From Hahella sp. KA22 (lineage in GTDB: Bacteria > Pseudomonadota > Gammaproteobacteria > Pseudomonadales > Oleiphilaceae), in the NCBI RefSeq assembly GCF_004135205.1, contig NZ_CP035490.1, positions 1,178,001-1,242,000 of the forward strand: a DNA stretch of 64,000 bases, given 5' to 3'. Positions 33,938 to 43,092 of this stretch are shown one piece after another. Below the pieces are notes generated by a model. The model worked only from the letters and a program-made list of their open reading frames with translations. It was not told where the DNA came from and searched no databases. A program made the position numbers and the translations under genes. Position 1 is the first letter of the stretch; each line of letters begins with the position of its first letter.

Positions 33938-34723
33938 CTATTTTTTCTGAATGAAATCGCCCATGCGGGACTTTTCAAACAGCGACTCCAGGCGTCCGCT
34001 TGCGCGCATTTTCTTTAAGCCGCGATTGAAAGCCTCTATTAATTCATTGGCGTCAGGTACGCGACGGGATATCAGGAGATAGTGTTTCTCCTCGGACAGG
34101 GGCTTCAAATGACTGGTCACCATGCGGTCGACGCCGGGGGCGAATTCACTGGATAAAATGAAGTAGCCGACTTCAACATCTTCCGGCACCACATCCACCC
34201 GGTGTTTGAACATCATTTTGAAGCTGCTGACGATATCGCTGGCGTAGTCGTGGGCAATTTCCTCATTGCGCACCATGTCCATGAATTTGTCGTTGTAGTT
34301 GTAACCCAGCGTCAGTCCGAAGCGGTACTTTTTCAGATCGCTGAAATCTTTCCAGTCAAACTCGGCGTTGCGCAGATGGAAAAACACATACTGGGTGCTG
34401 GAGATCGGGTCGCTGTAAATGAAGTATTGGGTGCGCTCTTCGCGATAGGCCCACAGGATGGAGCCGTCCCACTCTCCGTCCTGTGCGCTTTGCAGGGCGC
34501 GCTTCCAAGGCAGAAAAGTGAATTTGACTTCGTAACCTTCGCTGGCGAAGGCCTCTTTGACGATCAGCGATACGACGCCATCGTACTTAAGGTCCTGAGA
34601 GACGTAGGGCGGCCATTCGCCATTGGTGAGGCGGACGACGCGTTTGGCGTCGGCGGCGTGAGCGAAGGACATCAGGCTCAAAGCCCACCCAAGAAGCAAG
34701 AAGCGCCAGAGACAGGTATTCAT
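33938..34723 (-). CDS. periplasmic binding protein, family 3-like, orphan
   Basis: The product is 261 residues from ATG 34723; an ATG at 34741 would add six residues before the signal peptide. The signal peptide is about 1-24 (SFAHA). The mature part starts RVVRLTNGEWPPYVSQD, with KYRFGLTLGYNYND in the middle and a C-terminal FNRGLKKMRASGRLESLFEK helix. No transport genes accompany it. It is divergent from another orphan of the same superfamily at 34936, and the two could have arisen by duplication and inversion. Confidence 0.75.
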   Translation of the reverse strand: MNTCLWRFLLLGWALSLMSFAHAADAKRVVRLTNGEWPPYVSQDLKYDGVVSLIVKEAFASEGYEVKFTFLPWKRALQSAQDGEWDGSILWAYREERTQYFIYSDPISSTQYVFFHLRNAEFDWKDFSDLKKYRFGLTLGYNYNDKFMDMVRNEEIAHDYASDIVSSFKMMFKHRVDVVPEDVEVGYFILSSEFAPGVDRMVTSHLKPLSEEKHYLLISRRVPDANELIEAFNRGLKKMRASGRLESLFEKSRMGDFIQKK

Positions 34724-34935
34724 GGTTAGACGGCCGTGCAAGTGAAAAACATATCCTGCGAAAGACTTTGAGCCTTTCCCGTTATGTCATCATGACAATC
34801 CGCTAATAGGTTTAAGTGTATGCGAATTGCCGCGGTTCGCAAACGCAAGCAAGGAACGCAGTGGCGAACTGCGACCGAGACTATACTCATTAAAGCGTCG
34901 CCCGATGCGGCTCAATTGCAATCTAAGGAACCCTG

Positions 34936-35784
34936 ATGAGGCGCCTGACGGAAAGACTATTATTCACTCTTGTTTTCATCGCCATGATTGACGGCGCGAT
35001 GGCGAAAGAAAAGATTTTGCTGGTGACCCAGGATTTCCCTCCATTGCAGGTGATGACGGGGCATGGCGAGTACACCGGCTTCGTGATCGACTTTATGAAG
35101 GAAGTGGTGGCGGACGTCGCCAAAGACAACGACATTGAGAGCAGCATTATGTTCGCGCCCTGGAAGCGGGCGATGCTGTTGGCGGAGGATCAGCCGAACG
35201 TTGTTTTCTTTTCCCTGTCGCGCACCCCTGAGCGAGAGACCAAATTCCACTGGCTGGGATGGGTGGCGCCTTATGATGTGTATCTCTATAAACTCAGCTC
35301 CCGGGAAGACATTCAAGCGAAGGGCTGGGAGGATATCCTTGGCAAGGGTTACAGCATCAGCGTGCAAAGCGGCAGTAACTTTGAAGAGCTGCTGAAGCGC
35401 AAGGGCATTGGCTTCCCACCGGACAATACGGTAGTGGAGACGGTGGTGCATAATTCGCAGAACATCATGCGTGAGTATCGCGGATTTACGGATCTCATGA
35501 TGCAGGTCGAAGTCAGTTTTCCCATTCGCCTGAAAGAGGTGAATCTCAACCCGTCCAACTTTGAAAAGCTGTTCAGAATCGAAGAGCTGTCGGGACGCTT
35601 GTGGGCGGTGGTGAGTCCGAAAACGTCTGAGGCAGTCAAACAGGCGTTACAGAAAAGCTTTGATCGTTTGAAAGCGGCGGGACGGGATAAAGAGCTGATG
35701 CGCCGTTACTTCGTGGAGCCGCCTGCGGATGCTTTATTGGAAGTGGAAAGAACCTTGGAGAGCCGCGTCGCCTGGCCAAGCTGA
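34936..35784 (+). CDS. periplasmic binding protein, family 3-like, orphan
   Basis: The product is 282 residues with a signal peptide (1-24, ending AMA). Family features are ILLVTQDFPPLQVMTGHGEYTGFVIDFMKEVV, FFSLSRTPERETKFHWLG and a C-terminal DRLKAAGRDKELMRRYF helix. The ligand is unknown and no permease is near. Divergent from the related gene at 33938, with about 210 bases between them that hold only promoter-like AT-rich stretches. Confidence 0.78.
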   Translation: MRRLTERLLFTLVFIAMIDGAMAKEKILLVTQDFPPLQVMTGHGEYTGFVIDFMKEVVADVAKDNDIESSIMFAPWKRAMLLAEDQPNVVFFSLSRTPERETKFHWLGWVAPYDVYLYKLSSREDIQAKGWEDILGKGYSISVQSGSNFEELLKRKGIGFPPDNTVVETVVHNSQNIMREYRGFTDLMMQVEVSFPIRLKEVNLNPSNFEKLFRIEELSGRLWAVVSPKTSEAVKQALQKSFDRLKAAGRDKELMRRYFVEPPADALLEVERTLESRVAWPS

Positions 35785-35806
35785 AACCGCAGTTCGTTTG
35801 GGCTGG

Positions 35807-36139
35807 TCAGGATATACGGACGCTGGCGACCACTCCCTCACAGCGCAGAGAGCCCAGGGTGGAGCTGGACGTGTAGATAAAGAAACTGCCGCCATCCACG
35901 TCGATCGCCGCCACTTCTATGGAGAACTGTTCGGACATGCGGTTCGCCTCGCTCAAGGCGTCACTCCCAGACTTCAGAAACACGGTGGCGCCGCTTTCAA
36001 GGCCTGCGATATCGCCTTCCAGCGGCGCAGGATCATCGCAACCTGAATTGACGGCGATATGGAACTGAGCGTCACACCCACCTAACCAGGGCGATACGCA
36101 TAGCGTCGCCATAGCGACCCAGCTAATAAGCTTGCTCAT
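35807..36139 (-). CDS. small putative lipoprotein, function unknown
   Basis: The product is 110 residues from ATG 36139, which has GGGAAGAGG upstream; a longer frame reaches back to 36199 but has no such site. The N-terminus is a signal sequence ending in LGGC (Cys22), a lipobox. The mature part has three further Cys and a Gly/Ser-rich, beta-type sequence (VDGGSFFIYTSSSTLGS). No family recognised. It is 56 bases after the hydrolase gene on the same strand. Confidence 0.6.
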   Translation of the reverse strand: MSKLISWVAMATLCVSPWLGGCDAQFHIAVNSGCDDPAPLEGDIAGLESGATVFLKSGSDALSEANRMSEQFSIEVAAIDVDGGSFFIYTSSSTLGSLRCEGVVASVRIS

Positions 36140-36195
36140 GAGCGGCCTCTTCCCCGTGGACTTGAATCGAGTATACGCCTTTGAAGCGGATGACG

Positions 36196-36912
36196 TCATG
36201 GTCTGGCGGGGCGTCGGCGGCTCTCCCAGATAGATAAGGTGTCCAGCAGAGTGCGGGCGCAGGCGGCGGGGTTGGCCTGGAGCAGAAAGTGAGGGCCTTG
36301 GATGCGCGCCAGGCGGTTGTCAGGGAAATGCTGTTGGATCTCCAGCGCTTTGCCTGGCTGCACTAAATAATCGTCGCTGGCTTGCAAGTAGATAGATGGC
36401 AAAGAGACCGGCTCGCGACGCCATTGCAGATGTTGCAGCGTCTCCAGGCGAGCCTTGAGCGTCGCCGTCGGTACGGAGCGTACTGCGGCAGTGAAACGTT
36501 GCAGGAAGTCATCGCCGACATCCGGGCCCAGCAGCAGGCGTCGCTGCGTCCAGCTGGAAAAAGGCAGTCGCATCATGCCTTGCAGCGGCAGCCGCCGACC
36601 GACGCATACCGCCCAGGGACTGGGAGTAGACAAAAACGTGGCGACGAAAATGACGCCTTGCAGGCCAGGGACGCCATCCGCCGCCAACAGCGCGCCGATA
36701 GGGCCGGAAAAGGACTCGGCCAGCAGATAGAAATCGTCGTCAGGAAGCTGCTCGCGAACGTAAGCGGCCAGCGAGTCATAATCCTGGGCGCCGGTTTGCG
36801 GTAGCGGAATAATTTGCGTTTCAATCTGGGGGATACATTCCAGAAATGGCGTAAACAAATCCCCGGTTCCGTCCATGCCCGGCAACATCACTAGTTTTGG
36901 TTGTGATTTCAT
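36196..36912 (-). CDS. alpha/beta hydrolase
   Basis: The product is 238 residues and cytoplasmic. The oxyanion segment is VMLPGMDGTGDLF, the nucleophile Ser lies in AESFSGPIG (about residue 68), the acid is in LQASDDYLV, and the His is in GPHFLLQ near the C-terminus, completing a Ser-Asp-His triad. The substrate is unknown. The start overlaps the end of the HxlR regulator gene by four bases, so the two are cotranscribed and the hydrolase may be controlled by that regulator. Confidence 0.78.
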   Translation of the reverse strand: MKSQPKLVMLPGMDGTGDLFTPFLECIPQIETQIIPLPQTGAQDYDSLAAYVREQLPDDDFYLLAESFSGPIGALLAADGVPGLQGVIFVATFLSTPSPWAVCVGRRLPLQGMMRLPFSSWTQRRLLLGPDVGDDFLQRFTAAVRSVPTATLKARLETLQHLQWRREPVSLPSIYLQASDDYLVQPGKALEIQQHFPDNRLARIQGPHFLLQANPAACARTLLDTLSIWESRRRPARP

Positions 36913-37262
36913 CGCTGATGCGCATCCTTGCTGGCGGTCATTATTTCGTCCTGCAGTTTTTCCAGGTCGTCCAGTATGCGGATGAACTTGCGTCCGAACG
37001 GGGTGATTTCATATTCCACACGCGGCGGGATTTCCGGGTAGGCGATGCGTTTGATAATGCCGAAGCTCTGGTTTTTGCGCAGGCAGTCGTTAAGCACTTT
37101 GGTCGTCAGGCCATCCACCCGCCTCACCATTTCTCCGGGGCGATTGACGCCGTTCGCCAGCAGACTGAAGACGGTCAGCGACCACTTGCAGCCATAAATG
37201 GTTTCCACCATACGGGCGCTTTCCAACGGGGGCGTTTTCAAAGGGACGGTATCTTCGGACAT
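36909..37262 (-). CDS. HxlR family transcriptional regulator
   Basis: The product is 117 residues. It has the HxlR winged-helix pattern: GCKWSLTVFSLLANGVNRPGEM, then GLTTKVLNDCLRKNQSFGII and the wing PEIPPRVEYEITPFGRKF. The usual N-terminal Cys of redox-sensing HxlR proteins is represented by YGCKW. It probably binds as a dimer near its own promoter, controlling itself and the overlapping hydrolase gene. Confidence 0.85.
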   Translation of the reverse strand: MSEDTVPLKTPPLESARMVETIYGCKWSLTVFSLLANGVNRPGEMVRRVDGLTTKVLNDCLRKNQSFGIIKRIAYPEIPPRVEYEITPFGRKFIRILDDLEKLQDEIMTASKDAHQR

Positions 37263-37324
37263 AGACTCGAAACCATTAACGGACGACGACGGCGTCAGGA
37301 CTGCAACGACCCCAGATAATAAAC

Positions 37325-37360
37325 AAAAAGACCCGCAAACCTAAATAAGATTTCCGGGTC
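37325..37360 (-). terminator. rho-independent terminator after norB
   Basis: On the minus strand, GACCCG pairs with CGGGTC, and inside it AAATCT pairs with AGGTTT (one G-U) around a TATTT loop. TTTTT follows directly. It lies 18 bases after the norB stop and ends the ytfE-norB transcript. Confidence 0.85.
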
Positions 37361-37378
37361 GTCCGTCATGGGAAGGGA

Positions 37379-39649
37379 TTATTCCGCCACTGCGTCAGCC
37401 TGTAGCGATTCCCCTGATTCCCCGAACAAACCGCGCACCACCTGCCAGCCCATGGCGAAGGCGCCGACGATAAAGATGATGTCGCCGAGAGTGCGCGCCC
37501 AACGTAGAGTTTCCATGATGTCCTGTTGCATAAATATCTCGCTGCGCGCGTACCACAAGCCCTGGCTGGCGCTGGCGTGGAATTGCAGCAATCCTATCGG
37601 CGCCAGGCTGACGACGACCATCAACGCGAGTCCCGCGTTCAGCCACCAGAACCCGGCTTTCATCAAGCGATCGCTAAAGACCATATGGGGACGGATATAG
37701 CGCAGCACCAATAGAGTGAAGCCCAGGGCCAGGAAACCGTAGACGCCAAACAGCGCCGAGTGGGCGTGTACTGGCGTGGTGTTCAATCCCTGGATGTAAT
37801 ACAGCGAGATCGGCGGATTGATCAGGAAGCCGAAAACGCCCGCTCCCAACATGTTCCAGAAGGCGACGGCGACAAAGCACAATAGCGGCCATTTCAGGTT
37901 TTCCATCCATGGCGCCCGCGCTTTTAAACGCCAGTTCTCCCAGGCTTCGTAGCCCAGCACAATCAAGGGAACCACTTCCAGCGCGCTGAAGGTGGCGCCT
38001 ACCGCCATCACCGGCGTCGTGGTGCCGGCGAAGTAAAGGTGGTGAAACGTTCCGGGAACGCCCCCGAGCATAAACAGTGAGGCCGAAGCCAGACTGGCGG
38101 TGGTCGCCATGGGCCGCGACACCAGTCCCATGGTGGAGAAAATAAACGCCAGCGCGGTTGTGGCGAATACTTCGAAGAAGCCCTCTACCCATAAGTGCAC
38201 CACCCACCAGCGCCAGTATTCCATGATGGAAAGGTGGGTGCGCTCTCCGTAGAAGAACGCGGAGCCATAAAACAGGCCAATAGCGATCACTGACGCGGTC
38301 AGCAACGCAAGCAGATTTTTGTCGCCGGGTCGGCGTAAGCCATTGACGATGCCCCGCAGCATCAATACGAGCCAGAATGCGACGCCGAGGAATTTGCCAA
38401 TTTGCCAGAGCCGCCCCAGATCTACATATTCATAGCCTTGATGGCCGAGCCAGAAATTCAGTTCCGGTGGCAGAATCTGGGCGATCGCCAGCCAGTTGCC
38501 GACAAAAGATCCGACCACGACCGCCACCAGCGCCCAAAACAGGATGTCGACGCCCAGCTTCTGATATTTGGGGTCTTTGCCGCCGTTAATAATGGGCGCG
38601 AGAAACAAGCCTGCGGCAAGAAAGCCAGTGGCGATCCAGAACAGCGCGCTCTGAATATGCCAGGTGCGCACCAGGGAGTAGGGGAACCATTGGGAGACAT
38701 CAAGACCGTAAAAATGCTGGCCTTCGACGGTGTAGTGGGCGGTGAAGCCGCCAATCAGCACTTGGAAGGCGAACAGGGCGACAATCAGGAACAGGTATTT
38801 GCCCAGCGCCTGTTGAGAAGGCGTCAGCGCGAAACGGGTCAGTGGATCTGATTGCGGCGCCACAGGCTCCGCTACGTCATGTTTATGCAGGAACGCCCAG
38901 CCCCAAATTAGCAGGCCGACGCCGGCGATCAGTAGCGCGACGCTGACAATGGACCACATGATGTTTTCAGCGGTGGGGCGGTTGTCTATTAACGGCTCAT
39001 GAGGCCAGTTGTTGGTGTAGGTGACGTCGCTGTCAGGTCTTTGCGTGGCCGCTGCCCAGGCGGTCCAGAAGAAAAAGGCGGCGAGCTTCTCTCTGCGCTG
39101 GGCGTCGGGCAGAGTATTTTCCTTCATGGCGTAACTTTCGCGAGTTCCCTGTAATTCCGCCGCGTCGCCGAACAGGCGGCTGTAGTAATCCGCGATATCC
39201 GCCATGGCTTGCGCGCGGCGGGGGCTCACTGTCGCCGCCCCACTGTCTGTGCTGTAAGTGTTGGTGCGGTATTCGCTTTTCAGACGATGGCGCAGGATGT
39301 TTTGCCGTTCGTCATCCAGGTCCGTATAAGCGGCGCCATAGACCTCCTGCGCCGCCAGCTCCAGCCAGCGCTCCAGTTCACGATGCAGCCAGTCTGCGGT
39401 CCAGTCCGGCGCCTGATAAGCGCCATGGCCCCAGATTGAACCCAATTGCATGCCGCCAACGGATTGCCAGGCGGTTTGTCCATCGAGAATATTTTCCTGG
39501 GTAAAAATGGTCTCTCCCGTCGTGGCGACATAGCGTTCTGGAATCGGCGGCGCCTGCCGGTAAACCTCGCGGCCAAAGAAACCGAGCAAGCAGAAAGTGA
39601 CGCCCAATACGGCGATGAGCAGCCACCAGAGTTTGCGGTATTCAGACAT
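37379..39649 (-). CDS. norB: quinol-dependent nitric oxide reductase (qNOR)
   Basis: The product is 756 residues, the usual length for qNOR. It reduces two NO to N2O using quinol, in the inner membrane. The N-terminal part is the cytochrome-c-like extension fused in qNOR, including a WGHGAYQAPDW segment. The catalytic core has about 12 further helices, with the signature HLWVEGFFEVFATT and His ligands in GTFHHLYF and TPVHAHSALFGVYG. I start it at ATG 39649, which overlaps ytfE by eight bases; an earlier ATG at 39667 is less likely. Coupling to ytfE and divergence from norR give the classic norR-norA-norB layout. Confidence 0.92.
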   Translation of the reverse strand: MSEYRKLWWLLIAVLGVTFCLLGFFGREVYRQAPPIPERYVATTGETIFTQENILDGQTAWQSVGGMQLGSIWGHGAYQAPDWTADWLHRELERWLELAAQEVYGAAYTDLDDERQNILRHRLKSEYRTNTYSTDSGAATVSPRRAQAMADIADYYSRLFGDAAELQGTRESYAMKENTLPDAQRREKLAAFFFWTAWAAATQRPDSDVTYTNNWPHEPLIDNRPTAENIMWSIVSVALLIAGVGLLIWGWAFLHKHDVAEPVAPQSDPLTRFALTPSQQALGKYLFLIVALFAFQVLIGGFTAHYTVEGQHFYGLDVSQWFPYSLVRTWHIQSALFWIATGFLAAGLFLAPIINGGKDPKYQKLGVDILFWALVAVVVGSFVGNWLAIAQILPPELNFWLGHQGYEYVDLGRLWQIGKFLGVAFWLVLMLRGIVNGLRRPGDKNLLALLTASVIAIGLFYGSAFFYGERTHLSIMEYWRWWVVHLWVEGFFEVFATTALAFIFSTMGLVSRPMATTASLASASLFMLGGVPGTFHHLYFAGTTTPVMAVGATFSALEVVPLIVLGYEAWENWRLKARAPWMENLKWPLLCFVAVAFWNMLGAGVFGFLINPPISLYYIQGLNTTPVHAHSALFGVYGFLALGFTLLVLRYIRPHMVFSDRLMKAGFWWLNAGLALMVVVSLAPIGLLQFHASASQGLWYARSEIFMQQDIMETLRWARTLGDIIFIVGAFAMGWQVVRGLFGESGESLQADAVAE

Positions 39650-40310
39650 GGGCGTCCTCCACAACATCGGTGAACAGAATGTTGTTCTCCAGATGGATGT
39701 GCTGCATTAGATCGTCTCGCAACTGGGCGAGGCCGGCGTACAGCGCGCGCCAGGTGTTGCAGGCGCCTTTGGGCGGCGTGATGTTGTTGGTCAGCGCCTC
39801 CAGATGCGCCAGTGCGTCGCCGTGCTGATCATGTTCCATACGCATGACGGAAATCGGGCCTTGCGCCTGCATGCCGCTCATTCCCGCCAGTAGTATGGGG
39901 AATAGAATGTTCTCCTCTTTCATCATGTGGCTTTCCAGCTCTTGGAGCATCTCCGTCAGATGCTGGGCCAGTCCATTGGGACATTCCTCTCGTTCCCCAT
40001 GGACATGCTCCACGCGGCGAGCGAGGTGTATCAACTCCGGAAGCTGCTCGCGATGGCGGGCGTGGTAGCGGGTGAGAATATGGTCAATCAGCTCAGGGCG
40101 ACCGGCGTTGCTCCAGTTATCATCCGGCTCCTCCTGCAGAGCGTTAAGCTGATCCAGAACAACCTCCGGCTCCAGCTCCTTCTCAGCCAGGGCGTCTCGT
40201 AGTTTCTTGGCCCCTCCGCAACAAAAATCCAGATGGTATTCACGAAAGAGGCGGGTGGAGCCGGGGAGGTTGCGAGCGATCCAGCCGACGGGGCGATCAA
40301 GTAAGGTCAT
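39642..40310 (-). CDS. ytfE: di-iron hemerythrin-type NO-responsive repair protein (YtfE/NorA/ScdA)
   Basis: The product is 222 residues from ATG 40310. A longer frame to 40355 would run across the sigma-54 promoter and is rejected. The N-terminal DUF542 part has the FREYHLDFCCGG Cys motif. The hemerythrin-like part supplies His and Glu ligands in RYHARHREQL, ESHMMKEENILFP, MEHDQHGDAL and HIHLENNILF. This family repairs iron centres damaged by NO or binds NO; in Ralstonia the equivalent NorA is cotranscribed with norB. It is the first gene of the NorR-controlled operon. Confidence 0.9.
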   Translation of the reverse strand: MTLLDRPVGWIARNLPGSTRLFREYHLDFCCGGAKKLRDALAEKELEPEVVLDQLNALQEEPDDNWSNAGRPELIDHILTRYHARHREQLPELIHLARRVEHVHGEREECPNGLAQHLTEMLQELESHMMKEENILFPILLAGMSGMQAQGPISVMRMEHDQHGDALAHLEALTNNITPPKGACNTWRALYAGLAQLRDDLMQHIHLENNILFTDVVEDAHV

Positions 40311-40350
40311 GGCGGGTTTCCTTTGATAGTGATTAACTCGCCATAACAAT

Positions 40351-40368
40351 GGCAACCTTTATGCCATA
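40351..40368 (-). promoter_or_regulatory. sigma-54 promoter of the ytfE-norB operon
   Basis: The minus strand reads TATGGCATAAAGGTTGCC, with exact GG-N10-GC spacing. Transcription should start near 40341, about 30 bases before the ytfE ATG. Three NorR-type sites lie upstream (40408-40465). Confidence 0.8.
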
Positions 40369-40407
40369 GGTTAAGTTATTGATATATATGATATAAAAAT
40401 TATATAT

Positions 40408-40465
40408 GGTGTTTTTTACCCAAATCGAATAGGGTGATAAAAACCCTTCTAAGGTGATTAATACC
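40408..40465. promoter_or_regulatory. three NorR binding sites (GGT-N7-ACC)
   Basis: GGTGTTTTTTACC lies at 40408-40420, GGTGATAAAAACC at 40433-40445 and GGTGATTAATACC at 40453-40465. All fit the GGT-N7-ACC core known for Ralstonia NorR. They are centred about 73, 98 and 118 bases upstream of the predicted sigma-54 start. The third runs right up to the norR ATG, so NorR probably limits its own synthesis. Confidence 0.88.
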
Positions 40466-41995
40466 ATGATTGAAGCCAGCCTATTGGCGGACCTGGTGAC
40501 GGAACTGCCCCATGCCGTGCGTTATCAGCGCTTAATGAACGCCATGCGGGAGTATTTTCGCTGCGGCGCGGTGGCGTTATTACGGCTTGATGGCGACAGT
40601 CTGCGGCCGCTGGCGGCGGAGGGGCTGGTGCTGGAAACCCTGGGGCGCCGCTTTATCATCGCCCAGCATCCCCGGCTTGCGGCGATTCTGGCCAGTCGGC
40701 GGCCGGTGTGTTTCCCTAGTGATTCGAGCCTGCCCGATCCCTACGACGGACTGCTGGAAAGCTGCGTCGGCGAGCCTCTGCCCGTGCATGACTGTATGGG
40801 CGTGAGCCTCTATGTGGATGGCGCACTGTGGGGAGCGGTGACCCTGGATGCGTTGCAGGAAGGAACTTTTGATGCCCGGGCGCAACAGGATCTGGCGCGT
40901 TTCACGCTGATCATCGAAGCATCGGTAAGAGTGACCCGACTGGAGCAGGAGCGCAGGAATCTGGCGCTGATGCGCCAGGATGGAGATCGGCGTGGCGTAG
41001 CGCAGGAGGAAGGCGAGATTATTGGCTCCAGCGACAGCATCAGAAACCTGTTGCGGGAACTGGACGTGGTGGCGGACTCAGAACTGCCGGTGCTGCTGAT
41101 GGGGGAAACCGGGGTGGGCAAGGAGCTGTTTGCGCGGCGGCTGCACAGTCGTTCGCCGCGTCGGGAGCGCCCATTGATCCATGTGAATTGCGCGGCGCTG
41201 CCGGAGTCTTTGGCGGAAAGTGAGTTGTTCGGTCATAGCAAAGGCGCTTTCTCCGGGGCTTCGGCGGATCGCGCAGGTCGGTTTGAGGCGGCGCAAGGCG
41301 GGGTGATCTTCCTGGATGAGGTGGGAGAGCTGCCCCTCGGCGTGCAGGCTAAGTTGTTGCGGACTTTGCAGAATGGTGAGATTCAACGCCTGGGCGAGGA
41401 CCAGCCCAGACAAGTGGATGTACGGGTCATCGCCGCGACCAATCGACAGTTGAAGGACAGCGTTCGCGCCGGCGACTTTCGGGCGGATCTGTATCACCGT
41501 TTGTCCGTCTATCCTGTATGGATTCCACCGTTGCGCGAGCGGGGTTCGGATGTGCTGGTGCTGGCGGGACACTTTCTGGAATTAAACCGCTCCCGCCTGG
41601 GCGTGCGCAGTCTGCGGCTGTCGCGTGCGGCGGAGCAGGCGCTGTGCGCGTACTCCTGGCCGGGCAATGTGCGGGAGCTGGAACATGTCATCAGTCGCGC
41701 GGCCCTCAAAGCGATCAGCCGGGGCGCCAATAGAAATGACATTGTGACGCTGGATGCGGCGTTACTGGACCTGGACTACGGCGACGCCATGTCGGCGCCC
41801 AGAGAAAACCCGCTGTCTGAAAGCGTGAGTTATCCGCGTGTCCGTTCTCTGCGCGCAGTGGTGGAGGATTGCCAGCGCGAAGTTATCCGTGAGTCGGTGA
41901 ATCGCCACGATGGCTCCTGGGCCGCCGCCGCTCGTGAGCTGGAGGTGGATTCGAGCAATCTGCACAAAATGGCCAAGAAACTGGGGCTGAAATGA
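40466..41995 (+). CDS. norR: nitric oxide-sensing sigma-54 activator NorR
   Basis: The product is 509 residues from ATG 40466; a GTG at 40454 lies within a NorR site and is less likely. A GAF domain (about 1-180) holds the non-heme iron that senses NO. The AAA+ domain (about 190-420) has Walker A GETGVGKE and Walker B VIFLDEVGELPLG. The sigma-54 contact loop reads GAFSGA instead of the usual GAFTGA. A Fis-type helix-turn-helix closes the protein (GSWAAAARELEVDSSNLHKM). It is divergent from the operon that it should activate. Confidence 0.92.
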   Translation: MIEASLLADLVTELPHAVRYQRLMNAMREYFRCGAVALLRLDGDSLRPLAAEGLVLETLGRRFIIAQHPRLAAILASRRPVCFPSDSSLPDPYDGLLESCVGEPLPVHDCMGVSLYVDGALWGAVTLDALQEGTFDARAQQDLARFTLIIEASVRVTRLEQERRNLALMRQDGDRRGVAQEEGEIIGSSDSIRNLLRELDVVADSELPVLLMGETGVGKELFARRLHSRSPRRERPLIHVNCAALPESLAESELFGHSKGAFSGASADRAGRFEAAQGGVIFLDEVGELPLGVQAKLLRTLQNGEIQRLGEDQPRQVDVRVIAATNRQLKDSVRAGDFRADLYHRLSVYPVWIPPLRERGSDVLVLAGHFLELNRSRLGVRSLRLSRAAEQALCAYSWPGNVRELEHVISRAALKAISRGANRNDIVTLDAALLDLDYGDAMSAPRENPLSESVSYPRVRSLRAVVEDCQREVIRESVNRHDGSWAAAARELEVDSSNLHKMAKKLGLK

Positions 41996-42115
41996 GCCGG
42001 CCGCCGGTGGCGCTCATGCTGGTTAAGCCCTGGTTGCCGCCATCAGCGGTAGTCAGCAAGATCAATCAGGCGAATCTGCGCATGCGCTGCCACACTGCTC
42101 TCCGTTGAGGCGAAT

Positions 42116-43003
42116 ATGGCGAATGAGACGACGGTAACCACTTATCAAAATCGACTGCGGCGCGTGTTGGCGTACATTGACCAGCATTTGTTTGATGACT
42201 TGAGCGTCGAACAGCTGAGTCAGGTCGCTCACTTCTCCAAATTTCATTTCCACCGGCAGTTTTCTGCGAGCATGGGAATGGGCGTATACAAGTATGTGCA
42301 ATGGCGACGGCTGAAAAAAGCCGCTCATGAGCTGGCCTATCGCAGTCGTTATAGCGTGACGGATATTGCGTTGAATACTGGGTTTGACAGCTTGGAAGCC
42401 TTTTCCCGCGCCTTCAAGAAAGCATGCGGACAAACGCCTTCCCAATTTCGGCGACAACCGCGTTGGGAGCCTTGGCGAGACCATGATGAATTTCTTTTCA
42501 AAGCGAGGGCGGACATTATGCAGACGGATATCTCGAACTATGCCATCAATATCGTGGAACAGGAGGCCATTCCTGTTGCGGCGCTGGAACATCGTGGCGC
42601 TCCAGAATATCTGGGCGAGTCCATCCGACGCTTTATCGAATGGCGTAAAGCCAACAAACGGCCTCCCTCAATCAGCGCCACGTATAACATTCTGTACAAC
42701 GATCCAGAGACTACGCCAGCGGAGGCGTTCCGCATGGACTTGTGCGCAGGCGTCAACTCAGCGATTGAAGAAAATCCTTACGGCGTTATAGCTAAAACGC
42801 TTCCGGCGGGGCGCTATGCCGTGCTGCGCCATATCGGGCCCGACGCCGGCATGCGGGCGGCTTTCCACTTCTTGTATGGCGAGTGGTTGCCTGGGAGTGG
42901 GGAAACATTGCGTGACACCCCTTGCTTTCTCCAACGCGTGACAATGTACCCAGACGTTCCTGAACATGAAGCGGTCATCGATATCTATTTGCCATTGGTT
43001 TGA
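42116..43003 (+). CDS. AraC family regulator with GyrI-like ligand-binding domain
   Basis: The product is 295 residues. The N-terminal DNA-binding part (about 10-115) has two helix-turn-helix motifs: LSVEQLSQVAHFSKFHFHRQF and VTDIALNTGFDSLEAFSRAFKKACG. The C-terminal part (about 140-295) is the GyrI/SOUL-like domain (VAALEHRGAPEYLGESI, then LPAGRYAVLRHIG) that binds small, often cationic, molecules. This is the Rob/SoxS-like layout used in drug and stress responses. It stands alone; no efflux gene is adjacent. Confidence 0.88.
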   Translation: MANETTVTTYQNRLRRVLAYIDQHLFDDLSVEQLSQVAHFSKFHFHRQFSASMGMGVYKYVQWRRLKKAAHELAYRSRYSVTDIALNTGFDSLEAFSRAFKKACGQTPSQFRRQPRWEPWRDHDEFLFKARADIMQTDISNYAINIVEQEAIPVAALEHRGAPEYLGESIRRFIEWRKANKRPPSISATYNILYNDPETTPAEAFRMDLCAGVNSAIEENPYGVIAKTLPAGRYAVLRHIGPDAGMRAAFHFLYGEWLPGSGETLRDTPCFLQRVTMYPDVPEHEAVIDIYLPLV

Positions 43004-43092
43004 TCAGCCCCGCGCTGCCAAAAAGGTTCTTCTTCGACCCAAATCCAGCAATAATGCGAGCCAACGTTGAGAATCAGGAATGAGAGATAGAG

